Notes: generated by a model from the sequence alone, not told the origin. 64,000 bases of DNA from Acetobacterium wieringae (GCF_001766835.1 NZ_LKEU01000027.1:343531-407530); one strand, 5' to 3'; positions 26,508-35,192 are shown, counted from the stretch's first letter. Translations and numbers: made by a program.

Positions 26508-26717
26508 ATGACGGATCAGAAAATCAGCGCTTTTGATATTTATGAGTATTTGCCGCATACCAACTGTAAAAATTGTGGTGAAAATAACTGTATGGCTTTT
26601 GCTGAAAAACTGCTGCAGGGTAAAAAGAACATTGGCGGCTGTTCAGCCCTTAGAGGTGACCAGTATGAAAAAAACCGCCAGGAAATTCAGACACTGATCG
26701 ATGTAACCAGAGACTAA
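26508..26717 (+). CDS. Small stand-alone [4Fe-4S] protein (PF04060-like)
   Basis: A 69-residue protein that is essentially one iron-sulfur domain: C20-x2-C23-x4-C28-x16-C45 in LPHTNCKNCGENNCMAFAEKLL. This is the motif found at the N-terminus of the large subunit of the corrinoid Fe-S protein of the Wood-Ljungdahl pathway and in related corrinoid-activating proteins. I chose ATG 26508, where AGGAG lies upstream; the frame opens at 26460. It sits between the tRNA-Gln terminator and its own terminator. It may be an electron donor or corrinoid-related accessory; that is inference. Confidence 0.83.
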   Translation: MTDQKISAFDIYEYLPHTNCKNCGENNCMAFAEKLLQGKKNIGGCSALRGDQYEKNRQEIQTLIDVTRD

Positions 26718-26762
26718 AGAGCGGGCAAACAATCAGCATTGTTTGCCCGCTCTTATCTTTTT
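26718..26762 (+). terminator. Terminator after the small Fe-S gene
   Basis: AGAGCGGGCAAACAAT (26718-26733) pairs perfectly with its complement at 26738-26753 around CAGC, followed by T-rich sequence. Confidence 0.92.
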
Positions 26763-26874
26763 TAGTATAATCTAAATATCGATACAAAGAAATGATCCCG
26801 ACTCGTCTGATGAAGATTGACCTGTGGTAAGCGGGATTGGCCAACGAAAGAATCAGGTCAGCAAGGGAGAAGAA

Positions 26875-27561
26875 ATGGAAAACCAAAAAAACCGGATTTT
26901 TATCGCCGATGTCCGCAGCTTATCTAAACCCCACCGTTTAGCAGCAGCCCTGAGGGCGGTATCAACAGAACGGCAGAAAAAAGCCCGGCGGTTAAAAACC
27001 CCGGCAGCCAAGGCGCTATCGGTGGGTGCTGAAATATTATTGCAAAAGGCGGTAGCCCAGAGTTATGGTATCGATGGACCACTTATGCTTTCGGCCGGAG
27101 CAGCTGGTAAACCATGGCTGGTTGATTATCCGGAGATTTGCTTTAATCTCTCCCATTCCTGCGATTATGTGGTCTGCGGTCTGGGTTCCCGACCGGTGGG
27201 GGTGGACATTCAAAAAATGGCTCAGCCGAAACTAAGGCTGGCTAAACGTTTTTTTGCCCCGAGTGAAGTAGACTGGCTCCTGACTTTGCCACAGGAAAAA
27301 CAGCAGCAGGGTTTTTATGATCTCTGGGCGCTAAAAGAAGCGTATATGAAATACACTGGCAAGGGCTTTGCTTTACCGCTACATACTTTTGCGATCGATT
27401 GTCACCGGGAAACGGCAATAACCGCCGCAACGGCTAGCATCTCTGAAGGGGATAGAATATCCGTGGTGATTAAAAATTATCCGGAGCTGGAAGGTTATGT
27501 TATCTGGGCTGTCACGGATACAGGTGCTTTTCAGGAGTGTCTGGAATGGATCACATTATAG
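26875..27561 (+). CDS. 4'-phosphopantetheinyl transferase, Sfp type
   Basis: Transfers phosphopantetheine from CoA to carrier proteins. The protein of about 228 residues has the two Sfp signatures: FNLSHSCDYVVCGLGSRPVGVDIQ with the magnesium-binding Asp, and FYDLWALKEAYMKYTGKGF. I chose ATG 26875 with AAGGGAGAAG before it; the frame opens at 26824. No carrier protein or peptide synthetase gene is nearby, so its substrate may be a fatty-acid ACP or a distant pathway. Confidence 0.9.
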   Translation: MENQKNRIFIADVRSLSKPHRLAAALRAVSTERQKKARRLKTPAAKALSVGAEILLQKAVAQSYGIDGPLMLSAGAAGKPWLVDYPEICFNLSHSCDYVVCGLGSRPVGVDIQKMAQPKLRLAKRFFAPSEVDWLLTLPQEKQQQGFYDLWALKEAYMKYTGKGFALPLHTFAIDCHRETAITAATASISEGDRISVVIKNYPELEGYVIWAVTDTGAFQECLEWITL

Positions 27562-27571
27562 GAGCGAATTA

Positions 27572-28165
27572 ATGGGAATATCAACAAATCAAAAGGAAAA
27601 ACTGCAAACCCTGTTCATTACCTTTTTTAAAATCGGTCTGTTCACCTTTGGTGGCGGTTATGCGATGATCCCACTGATCGAATACGAAACAGTCGAACGG
27701 CATCGGTGGATAAAAAGCGAGGATATTCTGGATATTTTTGCCATCGCCGAAGCCACCCCCGGAGTCATTGCCATCAATACGGCAACCTTTGTTGGTTACA
27801 AAGTGGCTGGTTTTTGGGGTTCTTTGTTGGCAACCCTTGGGGTGGTGATTCCGTCCTTTACAATTATCAGTGTAATTGCTCTGTTCTTCCAGGAGTTTCA
27901 AAGCCTGGAATGGGTAGGGTATGCCTTTAAAGGGATTCGGGCCGGGGTTATTGTGTTAATTCTGGGGGCGGTGGTTAAAATGGGCAAAAAGGGGGAGTAC
28001 ACACCCCTGACGGTGTTGATCTTGATGCTGGCCTTTTGTCTAGCTTCCTTTACTGACATCAATGTCATTTACCTGTTACTGGGTGGTGCTGTATCGGGCC
28101 TTTTATATCAGGTCTGGTTAAACCGAAAACAAGCGCATGATAAACGTGACGAGGTGAAAAAATGA
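27572..28165 (+). CDS. Chromate transporter family (ChrA half), first subunit
   Basis: A membrane protein of about 197 residues, one half of a bipartite short-chain ChrA transporter. The hallmark FKIGLFTFGGGYAMIPLIE is at the N-terminus, followed by AEATPGVIAINTATFVGYKVAG. I chose ATG 27572, preceded by AGGAGCG. It overlaps the second subunit by 4 bases (ATGA). Paired short ChrA proteins export chromate in Bacillus; the native substrate here is unknown. Confidence 0.9.
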   Translation: MGISTNQKEKLQTLFITFFKIGLFTFGGGYAMIPLIEYETVERHRWIKSEDILDIFAIAEATPGVIAINTATFVGYKVAGFWGSLLATLGVVIPSFTIISVIALFFQEFQSLEWVGYAFKGIRAGVIVLILGAVVKMGKKGEYTPLTVLILMLAFCLASFTDINVIYLLLGGAVSGLLYQVWLNRKQAHDKRDEVKK

Positions 28166-28746
28166 TGTATCTCGATTTATTTATCACCTTTTTCAAAATC
28201 GGCTTGTTTACCATCGGCGGCGGATATGCGATGATTCCGCTGATTCAGCAGGAAGTGGTGGCTCACGGATGGCTGACGCTATTGGAGCTGACTGATTTTA
28301 TTGCCGTGGCGGAATCGACTCCGGGGCCCTTTGCGGTAAATATTGCCACCTTTGTGGGCATGGAGATGGGGGGGCTTCCGGGAGCACTGACCACCACCAC
28401 AGCGGTGGTGTTGCCTTCATTTATCATTATTTTGCTGATTGCCAAAGCGTTTACCAACTTTCAGCAGAACAAATGGGTGCAGGGCGCTCTTTATGGAATG
28501 CGACCGGTGGTAATCGGGTTGATTGCCTCGGCAGTATTGCTGTTGATGTCCAGTGGGTTTATTGGTCATGAGGCCAAAATTCACTCGGTCAGCGATTTCT
28601 TTGCCAGTCTCCAATATCTGGAAATTATTATTTTTAGTATTGGTGTCTTTGTCTATTTCCGCTACAAACTCCATCCGATCAAACTGATTCTGATCTCTGC
28701 GGCCTTGGGGATGTTGTTTTTTGGGGTAGTGCCGATGTTTTATTAG
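28162..28746 (+). CDS. Chromate transporter family (ChrA half), second subunit
   Basis: The 194-residue partner of the preceding gene. It repeats the family signature as FKIGLFTIGGGYAMIPLIQ and ESTPGPFAVNIATFVGMEMGG. The two halves have probably arisen by duplication and insert in opposite orientations, as known for short-chain ChrA pairs. It starts inside the previous stop (ATGA) and ends just before a terminator. Confidence 0.9.
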   Translation: MMYLDLFITFFKIGLFTIGGGYAMIPLIQQEVVAHGWLTLLELTDFIAVAESTPGPFAVNIATFVGMEMGGLPGALTTTTAVVLPSFIIILLIAKAFTNFQQNKWVQGALYGMRPVVIGLIASAVLLLMSSGFIGHEAKIHSVSDFFASLQYLEIIIFSIGVFVYFRYKLHPIKLILISAALGMLFFGVVPMFY

Positions 28747-28752
28747 GTACCG

Positions 28753-28787
28753 AGATCTACTGCTATGCAGTAGGTCTTATTTTTTTG
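28753..28787 (+). terminator. Terminator after the chrA pair
   Basis: AGATCTACTGC (28753-28763) pairs with GCAGTAGGTCT (28767-28777, one G-U) around TAT, followed by T. Confidence 0.88.
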
Positions 28788-28943
28788 TCAAAAACGCCGA
28801 TGCGATTTTGGCAGAAATGACTTAAGGAATAATTAAAAGGGTGTGATGATCACAGAAACATCACAAAAGCATGATATATTAATGAAATTGACACAAAGAT
28901 GTCATAATCGCCTGCTATGATAAATAAAAAAGGAGGAATTGAG

Positions 28944-29849
28944 ATGACTGTTATCATTAATGTATTAACGGCCTGGCTAAGCGTCATTTTTGCCGCTTTG
29001 TTGGCCATCATCTACTTATTGCGAATTGTCAATAAGGGCACCAGAAAAAATGAATTCATCGCAAAAATCAATCGAAATCTGAGAAATTCACATAAAACCA
29101 TGGGAATCGCTTTTGTGATCACCGCCTGTGTTCATGGGTTCTTTTCCTCGGGAGCAATTCTGTCATTTAACTTTGGAACCCTCTGTATGGTCATGGGAGT
29201 TCTGTTGGGACTAACCTATTTTCTCAGAAAAATGCTGCGGGGTAAGTGTGCCTGGATTAAACCACACCGCTGGTTAACCGTGGTACTGATTGTTTTTCTG
29301 GGGGTTCATCTTTGGGAGGTTGGCGGAATCATGGGCCCAGAAGCTTTTTTTAACAGTTCGTTAAAGGAAGTGGAGGCTTCGGTGGAAAAATTATATGGCA
29401 CAAAAACGGTTTCGGCGACAGCCGCTGATCAGAGCAATTCCGTAACCACAGAAAATTCCAGTGCATCGACAACGGAAAGCACCCCGGTAACGACACCGGA
29501 TGCCTCGGTGACCGATACGGTGGTGACCAAAGCCAATCTATTTTTGGGCAGCGTCGATTTGCAGGATGGCACCTATACCGGGGTGGCCGAAGGTTACGGA
29601 CCGGAGCTGACCGTTAGTGTGACGGTGGCTGAAAATGTGATTACTGATGTGTCGGTGGTTTCTCATAATGAAAACAATGTCAAATATTATGGCAAGGCCA
29701 TTGATGCGGTACCGGCCGCCATCATTGCCGCCCAGACTCCGCTGGTTGATACCGTTTCCGGGGCAACCTACACCTCAACGGGAATTATGCAGGCTGTTAT
29801 CAATGCGCTGGAGCCAGCCGTGATTTCGGGAACCTTACCCAGCCTGTAA
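28944..29849 (+). CDS. Membrane FMN-binding protein with putative diheme-b helices
   Basis: A 301-residue protein. The N-terminal half has four membrane segments; two of them carry histidine pairs spaced 14 residues apart (H50/H64 and H108/H122), as in bis-His b-heme cytochromes. A Ser/Thr-rich linker (about 150-195) leads to an FMN-binding domain with DTVSGATYTSTGI, where T275 would hold covalent FMN. I chose ATG 28944 with AAAGGAGG upstream. It stands alone, ahead of a long terminator stem. A role in transmembrane electron transfer is likely but inferred. No ApbE flavin transferase is visible in the window. Confidence 0.8.
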   Translation: MTVIINVLTAWLSVIFAALLAIIYLLRIVNKGTRKNEFIAKINRNLRNSHKTMGIAFVITACVHGFFSSGAILSFNFGTLCMVMGVLLGLTYFLRKMLRGKCAWIKPHRWLTVVLIVFLGVHLWEVGGIMGPEAFFNSSLKEVEASVEKLYGTKTVSATAADQSNSVTTENSSASTTESTPVTTPDASVTDTVVTKANLFLGSVDLQDGTYTGVAEGYGPELTVSVTVAENVITDVSVVSHNENNVKYYGKAIDAVPAAIIAAQTPLVDTVSGATYTSTGIMQAVINALEPAVISGTLPSL

Positions 29850-29944
29850 GATGGTAAAGTTGATGTTAGTCACCACGAATAAAAAATCAGAATAACCTGT
29901 TTAGACAATTGAAAGTCTTTTCAGTTGTGGTCATAAACGACAAG

Positions 29945-30002
29945 ACACCCCTGTTCTTTAAGTTTCTTAACGAATGAAATTTAAAGAACAGGGGTGTTTT
30001 TT
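29945..30002 (+). terminator. Terminator after the FMN-binding protein gene
   Basis: A 17-bp perfect stem (29945-29961 with 29981-29997, starting ACACCCCTGTTC) around a 19-base loop, then T. Confidence 0.88.
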
Positions 30003-30098
30003 AATATAAAATTATTTCAATATTTAGGCAAAAAGAGGGTAACAATATTTAAAAAGCGCAATTTGAGTTTAGTTAAAAAATTTTAAGGAGGGTCAGAC

Positions 30099-30566
30099 AT
30101 GCCGAAAATGTCAAATATTGAAACGATCAAACAGAGGGAACAGCCCACTCTGGTTATTCGAACGATTACCAGGGTCGAAGAATTGCCGCAGTTAATCGGT
30201 GAGAGCTACGGAAAGATTGTTGCCTATCTCAACGAGATCGGGGAATTGATGACTGATGTACCATTTGTTGCTTATCATAACATGGATATGCAGCAACTTG
30301 ATGTAGAAATCGGATTTCCGGTCGCCAAACCATTTCCCGGACAGGGCGATGTCAAACCGGGCCTGATTCCGGAAGGAAAAACCATCTTTTGTATGTATCG
30401 GGGGCCTTACGCCGAAATGGAACCGGTTTATGGGGAGATGGCACAATGGTTTGAGACCAATCACTGTCAACCGGAAGGAATTGCCTACGAATATTATTAT
30501 AATGATCCGGCGTTTCCGGAAAGCGAATGGCTCACTAAAATTGTAATGCCGATTAAGAATGAATAA
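30099..30566 (+). CDS. GyrI-like (AraC effector-binding) small-molecule-binding protein
   Basis: A 155-residue stand-alone ligand-binding domain like SbmC/GyrI and the effector domains of AraC/BmrR regulators. It shows the duplicated beta-alpha-beta pattern with FVAYHNMDMQQLDVEIGFPV, CMYRGPYAEMEPVYGEMAQWF and AYEYYYNDP. There is no DNA-binding domain. A strong AAGGAGGG precedes the ATG. Its ligand and role are unknown. Confidence 0.82.
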   Translation: MPKMSNIETIKQREQPTLVIRTITRVEELPQLIGESYGKIVAYLNEIGELMTDVPFVAYHNMDMQQLDVEIGFPVAKPFPGQGDVKPGLIPEGKTIFCMYRGPYAEMEPVYGEMAQWFETNHCQPEGIAYEYYYNDPAFPESEWLTKIVMPIKNE

Positions 30567-30697
30567 TCAGCTTTACAAAGAGGTAACTTCTCTGTCAAAA
30601 AATGTCAACTCGCATGTTTTTGCCAGACAAAAGCTCTTTTTTTTACCAGGGCATTGGTTTGACATAGCATGACTAATTCTATACAGGAGGAAGAAAG

Positions 30698-31201
30698 ATG
30701 AAATTTGAATTAAGAGATTGGAAACTGGATGATGCGGAAAATTTGGTTCGCTATGCCAATAACCCCAAGGTTGCCTGCTTCTTGCGAAACTCGTTTCCAT
30801 CACCCTACACGTTGGATGATGCCCATATGTTTATTGACCAGTGTATGCACCGTGACCAGACCAAACAGTCAATTAAAGCCATTGTCATTGACAATGAACC
30901 GATTGGTTCGGTAGGATTGCTGCTGCAGGATGATGTCAGCTGCAAGACGGCCGAATTGGGGTATTGGTTGGGCGAACCTTTCTGGGGAAAAGGGATTATG
31001 ACCAAAGCGATTATGCAAACCTGTGAAAATGGTTTTGCCAATTTTGATATTTTTAGAATCTATAGTCGTCCTTTCGTTGATAATATCGGTTCCCGAAGAG
31101 CGCTGGAAAAGGCAGGCTTCCAGCTGGAAGGAATCTGTAAGAAAGCGATATTCAAAAACGGTAAGATCACTGACTATTGCATGTATGCCCTGATTAAATA
31201 A
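30698..31201 (+). CDS. GNAT family N-acetyltransferase (RimJ/RimL-like)
   Basis: A 167-residue acetyl-CoA-dependent transferase. Typical motifs are LRDWKLDDAENLVRYANNP, ELGYWLGEPFWGKGIMTKAI (acetyl-CoA pyrophosphate loop) and RPFVDNIGSRRALEKAGFQLEG. AGGAGGAAG precedes the ATG. The substrate could be a protein N-terminus or a small amine. It converges with the ferredoxin gene downstream across a shared terminator. Confidence 0.9.
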   Translation: MKFELRDWKLDDAENLVRYANNPKVACFLRNSFPSPYTLDDAHMFIDQCMHRDQTKQSIKAIVIDNEPIGSVGLLLQDDVSCKTAELGYWLGEPFWGKGIMTKAIMQTCENGFANFDIFRIYSRPFVDNIGSRRALEKAGFQLEGICKKAIFKNGKITDYCMYALIK

Positions 31202-31219
31202 ATAGAATAATAAAATGGC

Positions 31220-31262
31220 AAAAAGATGCTGGATGAGGTAAAAATCATTCAGCATCTTTTTG
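31220..31262. terminator. Bidirectional terminator between GNAT and ferredoxin genes
   Basis: AAAAAGATGCTG (31220-31231) pairs with CAGCATCTTTTT (31250-31261), with an inner ATGA/TCAT pairing. Confidence 0.85.
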
Positions 31263-31263
31263 A

Positions 31264-31476
31264 TTAGATCATTTGTATCGCTTCCATCGGGCAGGCTTTG
31301 GCGCAACGGGTGCAGCCGGTACAGCGATAGTATTCATCCAGCACCGGATAGGCTTTCTGGTAGCTGTCGATGTCGGTTTTTCGTAGGACAATGCAGCTTA
31401 AAGGGCAATCGCCGGAGCAGATCCCGCAGGCCATACAGAGTTCATAGTTGATAACCGGTTTTTTCTTATCAGCCAT
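31264..31476 (-). CDS. 2x[4Fe-4S] ferredoxin encoded with aldehyde ferredoxin oxidoreductase
   Basis: A 70-residue electron carrier with two clusters: CMACGICSGDCP and CTGCTRCAKACP. It overlaps the aldehyde oxidoreductase gene by 8 bases and is last in the minus-strand operon, so it probably is that enzyme's dedicated redox partner or subunit. The closing cysteines of each motif are intact. Confidence 0.9.
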   Translation of the reverse strand: MADKKKPVINYELCMACGICSGDCPLSCIVLRKTDIDSYQKAYPVLDEYYRCTGCTRCAKACPMEAIQMI

Positions 31477-33469
31477 GGGTTATGCCCTCCATTTCCAGAT
31501 CGCAAAAGCCCAGATCCTCCAGGGTCGTTTTGGTGGGGATGCCGGTTTTTTTGTCCCAACCCATAAACTGGTAGTGAATGCTCATCATTTCATCCATGTT
31601 AAACTGCTTACCTTTTAATGGTCCTTCAGTCAAGGGCGGTTTGCCGCTGAGACGGTCATTCATTTTAAAATCCCTGGGATTGATCCCCTCCCGGACGTTA
31701 AAGGCCTGGCGCAGGGTTTGCATCCGCAGACCGATGGTCATGTATTCGTTGGGGGTCTTATTCCAGCCGGTAGCAGCATTGAGATAGTTAAATAGTTTAA
31801 AGTGATTCAGTCCGCTGACCAGCGCAAAAAAACAACCACCGGAGCCATCCAGAATTTGTTTGTTGCAGGCATTAATCATGGACTTGAGGCCGACCTGATT
31901 GGTCGCCTCGTATTCGCTATTTTTATCCTCCCCCAGTTTGACCTTGGGCGCCCAGGTGACATCCTCCCAGATTCGCATATAGGTGTAATAGCTGCCAGCA
32001 CCGATGGTGTGGCGGCCGGGGGTGGGGTCGCAGGAATAATGAATACCGAGGATTGGATCGAGCCGGGGATCATGCATACCGGGTTCCTGACCACCAGCAT
32101 GGACGGCCAGGGGCGCTGATTCGACACCTAAAATTTCACTGGCTTTTTTAACACCGTGTTGTAAAATTGCCCCGAAACCGGTTCCGGCAATCATCTGTTC
32201 AACCAGGGTAATAATGGCAGCGGCATTGCCCCAGGAGAGATCCAGGCCGCCGGTGACTTTCGGACTTAACCAGCCTTTTTCATAACACTCCATAGCAAAG
32301 GCGATGGTGTTTCCCGCAGAGATGCTGTCCATCCCACCCCGATTGAGGAGCTCATTGATCATAAAGATGGAATCCCGGTCTTTATTGAGAAGCAGGGCAC
32401 CGAAGGCGGCGACTGTTTCATACTCGGGCTTGTGGGTATGGGTGAAGCGACCTTTGCTTACCGCGCTGATATCGCACAGGCCCCCACAGCCGATGACGCA
32501 GGAATAACAGTGATATTTCTGCCTTTCATGTTTTTGAATAAGATCCGGATTCATTTGACGATACTTGCGATAAGGGAAATCGGTGATCGAACCCTTCCAA
32601 TTCTTTACAGGCGTGTCACCCATGGACATCCCCATCGTATTGGTAAAACCAGTTCCCCATTTTTTGATGATAGCCGTGGATAACATACCGTCGATGGGGA
32701 TTGCTTTATCCGTGGCAACCATGGATTTGCCCATCAAAGGTAAGATTGCCCCGGTCGTCAGTGGTGGTAAGTTGGAAGCTTTGATTTTTCGGGCATAGTC
32801 CTGGCTGATGGCTCTGAGGGTTTCTGGATTCTCAGAACGGATCATCTTTGAACCTGCCAGAACAACGGCTTTCAGTTTTTTAGAACCCATCACCGTACCT
32901 ACCCCGGAACGGGCTGCCATTCGGCCGCCATCGTTGGAAATCCCGGCGATTTGCGATTGGTGTTCACCAGCCGGGCCAATGGTGGCAATTGCCAGCTTTT
33001 TGTTGGCGGTAATCATCTGATTGATGGCCGCTTCGGTGGCGACGGTATCCAGCCCCCAGAGCATACCGGCATCCATGAGCTGGGGGCCGGTGTTATCAAT
33101 ATAGAGCAGCATCGGTTTGGGAGCCTGGCCTTTAAAAAAGATGCCATCATAACCGCATTGTTTAATGGCTGGCGAAAAGGTGCCACCACAATTGGCGTCA
33201 CCGAAGCCCCCGGTAAGTGGCGATTTACAGACTGCCAGCCAGCGGCCAGTCATAAAACTACCAGTGCCGGTGAGGAGACCACTGACAAAGCCGAGAATAT
33301 TGTCAGGCCCCAGGGGATCAGCTCCGCCAGGTATATATTTGTATAAAATATAGGCTCCCAGACCGACCCCGGAAAGAAAATGTTCATATACCGTATCGGG
33401 AATTTTGATTTCGTCAAAGGTGGAATTTGAGAGATCCACCATCAGGATTGTTCCGCAATAACCTTTCAA
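31469..33469 (-). CDS. Aldehyde:ferredoxin oxidoreductase (tungsten/molybdenum pterin)
   Basis: Interconverts aldehydes and carboxylic acids using ferredoxin and a metallopterin. The 666-residue protein has the family N-terminus KGYCGTILMVDLSNS, pterin-binding GRWLAVCKSPLTGGFGDANCGG, cluster cysteines C321-x2-C324-x3-C328 in HCYSCVIGC, and HDPRLDP near residue 470. The start is TTG with AGAGGT before it. It is somewhat longer than the usual 600-630 residues. It follows a MoaD-like gene and a Fe-alcohol dehydrogenase gene and precedes a ferredoxin gene. The set could reduce acids to alcohols or oxidise aldehydes. The metal cannot be told from sequence. Confidence 0.92.
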   Translation of the reverse strand: MKGYCGTILMVDLSNSTFDEIKIPDTVYEHFLSGVGLGAYILYKYIPGGADPLGPDNILGFVSGLLTGTGSFMTGRWLAVCKSPLTGGFGDANCGGTFSPAIKQCGYDGIFFKGQAPKPMLLYIDNTGPQLMDAGMLWGLDTVATEAAINQMITANKKLAIATIGPAGEHQSQIAGISNDGGRMAARSGVGTVMGSKKLKAVVLAGSKMIRSENPETLRAISQDYARKIKASNLPPLTTGAILPLMGKSMVATDKAIPIDGMLSTAIIKKWGTGFTNTMGMSMGDTPVKNWKGSITDFPYRKYRQMNPDLIQKHERQKYHCYSCVIGCGGLCDISAVSKGRFTHTHKPEYETVAAFGALLLNKDRDSIFMINELLNRGGMDSISAGNTIAFAMECYEKGWLSPKVTGGLDLSWGNAAAIITLVEQMIAGTGFGAILQHGVKKASEILGVESAPLAVHAGGQEPGMHDPRLDPILGIHYSCDPTPGRHTIGAGSYYTYMRIWEDVTWAPKVKLGEDKNSEYEATNQVGLKSMINACNKQILDGSGGCFFALVSGLNHFKLFNYLNAATGWNKTPNEYMTIGLRMQTLRQAFNVREGINPRDFKMNDRLSGKPPLTEGPLKGKQFNMDEMMSIHYQFMGWDKKTGIPTKTTLEDLGFCDLEMEGITHG

Positions 33470-33479
33470 AAAATACCTC

Positions 33480-33713
33480 TCATCCTCCCGCCAGGGGCAG
33501 TATAAAACTGATCACATCGCCGTGTTTTAACGGGGTGCTTAATTTGACTCGTTGGTAATTGACATGGCAGATCAGCAGCGGCTGCAGCACCAGGGGAATT
33601 TTCAGCTGGCGGTAAACAGTCAATAATCGAGCGCCTGGGGGTAATGTCATCATACCATCCTCATCCAGATGGGTCAGGCTGGCAAGGGGTGGGGGAAAGA
33701 CCTGGACTTTCAT
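33480..33713 (-). CDS. MoaD/ThiS family sulfur-carrier-like protein
   Basis: A 77-residue ubiquitin-like protein ending in LPLAGG; the terminal Gly-Gly is the feature activated to a thiocarboxylate for molybdopterin synthesis. A pattern of HGDVISFILPLAGG is typical. It starts directly after the alcohol dehydrogenase stop (TAGATG) and ends 10 bases before the aldehyde oxidoreductase gene. Such genes commonly accompany tungsten AOR genes, suggesting a dedicated step in the pterin cofactor. Confidence 0.85.
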   Translation of the reverse strand: MKVQVFPPPLASLTHLDEDGMMTLPPGARLLTVYRQLKIPLVLQPLLICHVNYQRVKLSTPLKHGDVISFILPLAGG

Positions 33714-34949
33714 CTAAGCCTCGGGAGTTCTTTCCGGGCAAAGCAGTCTCAGGATGTCGCAGCATTCCTGATAATTCATGATCCGGGGAACCGGGTAGGT
33801 GGGATTCCCTTCTTTTAGAATCCGCTTGGCCAGTTCGGGAATATCCTTTTCCTTCAGAGCGTAAATGGTGGTGGGGATACCCATATGGAGGTTCATCGAT
33901 TTGATTTTTTCGATGAAGAGTTCCGCCAGGGTTTCGTCATCATACATGGCTTCGCCCAGACCGGCATAGAAAGCCAGTTCGGCCAGTTTTTTTTCAGCGG
34001 CTTTTTTGGAAAACTCAAGAATGTAGGGCAAAATAATGGCATTGGCTAAACCGTGGGGAACCCCGTAAAAGCCACCCATGGCATGGGCAATGGCGTGGAC
34101 ATAGCCCACATAGGCTCGGGTGAAAGCCAATCCAGCATCAAAGGAAGCCTGAGCCATTTTCAGACGGAGCTCCAAATCCTGGCCATTATGATAGGTATCT
34201 TCAAGATTATTGATAATAATTTCAGTGGCATTCAGGGCTTTTTCTTTAACAAAAGCAGTGTCGTATTTTCCGATGTAGGCTTCCACTGCGTGGGTTAGGG
34301 CATCCATTCCGGTAGTGGCTGTCAGGGAAGGGGGCAGACCGACACTGAGCTCCGGATCAAAAACCGTAGCCAGGGGAACCAGTTTGGGATCGCTAATTAC
34401 AAATTTCTCATGATTTTTAAGATCGGTGATTACGGCACAGATGGTTGCCTCAGAACCGGTACCGGCAGTGGTGGGGATGGCAAAAAAAGGCGGCAATCTC
34501 CGAGTCAACTTAAACAGCCCCCGCATTTTTTCAATACTTTTGCGGTTGGTGACTTTGGCGGCAATAATCTTGGCGCAGTCGATGGGAGAACCACCGCCAA
34601 AAGCGACTACACCCTGGCAGTTGGAACTGTAATACAGAGCCAGACCGTCCTCGACATTTTCGAAAGTGGGATTGGGTTGAACCTTGTCAAAAACGATGGC
34701 GTCGATGCCATTGGTTTCCAGAGCACATAAAAAGGAATCCAGCAAACCCATTTTATGCAGGGGTTTGTCGGTGACAACCAGAACTTTATTCACCCCGGAA
34801 ATCGCAATGATTTCGGGAAAACGGCGAACCATGCCAGGGCCCTGGAGGACCGGAGGAATCGGCAGGGGCAACACCTGGGCGACTTGCTTCATGACTAACT
34901 GAGAACTGCGGTAAGGAGCATTTTGAATGGTCTTAAGTACTCTTTGCAT
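33714..34949 (-). CDS. Iron-containing alcohol dehydrogenase
   Basis: A 411-residue class III NAD(P)-dependent alcohol dehydrogenase. It has the nucleotide-binding GVVAFGGGSPIDCAKII, FAIPTTAGTGSEAT, metal ligand region ATTGMDALTHAVEAYIG and the His-rich GYVHAIAHAMGGFYGVPHGLANAI. It is first of a tight minus-strand operon with MoaD-like, AOR and ferredoxin genes, implying aldehyde/alcohol interconversion coupled to AOR. ATGGAGG precedes the start. The physiological direction is unknown. Confidence 0.92.
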   Translation of the reverse strand: MQRVLKTIQNAPYRSSQLVMKQVAQVLPLPIPPVLQGPGMVRRFPEIIAISGVNKVLVVTDKPLHKMGLLDSFLCALETNGIDAIVFDKVQPNPTFENVEDGLALYYSSNCQGVVAFGGGSPIDCAKIIAAKVTNRKSIEKMRGLFKLTRRLPPFFAIPTTAGTGSEATICAVITDLKNHEKFVISDPKLVPLATVFDPELSVGLPPSLTATTGMDALTHAVEAYIGKYDTAFVKEKALNATEIIINNLEDTYHNGQDLELRLKMAQASFDAGLAFTRAYVGYVHAIAHAMGGFYGVPHGLANAIILPYILEFSKKAAEKKLAELAFYAGLGEAMYDDETLAELFIEKIKSMNLHMGIPTTIYALKEKDIPELAKRILKEGNPTYPVPRIMNYQECCDILRLLCPERTPEA

Positions 34950-35143
34950 CAGATAACCTCCATTTTGTTACGGTAGCATTGATTAGAGCTTTAGGGATCG
35001 AAAGCACAAGGTCAAGTTTATTATCGTTCAGGAATCATCCCTTGGCTTAAATATGTTATTCATTATATCACAACGAAAAATAAAGAAATTAAATGGCTGA
35101 AACTTAAGTTTTTATAAAGAATTTTGACATTTTTGGGATAAAT

Positions 35144-35192
35144 CCGGGATCGGGTCGGTTTCGACCCGGAACCCGGTGATGACAGGTCATCA
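35144..35192. other. Two adjacent strong hairpins in the intergenic region
   Basis: CCGGG-at-CGGGTCG pairs with CGACCCG-gaa-CCCGG (35144-35176). Immediately after it, TGATGAC-ag-GTCATCA (35177-35192). Neither is followed by a T run on either strand. They lie between the superoxide reductase stop and the alcohol dehydrogenase start on the minus strand, and may act as an mRNA processing or termination region. Confidence 0.45.

Noticed and set aside
28860..28943. Promoter TTGACA near 28888 for the FMN-binding protein
   Set aside because: The nearest -10-like TATGAT is 22 bases away, too far for a sigma-A promoter.
30659..30680. TTGACA...TATACA promoter right before the GNAT gene
   Set aside because: The spacer is only 15 bases and the -10 abuts the ribosome-binding site, so it is doubtful.
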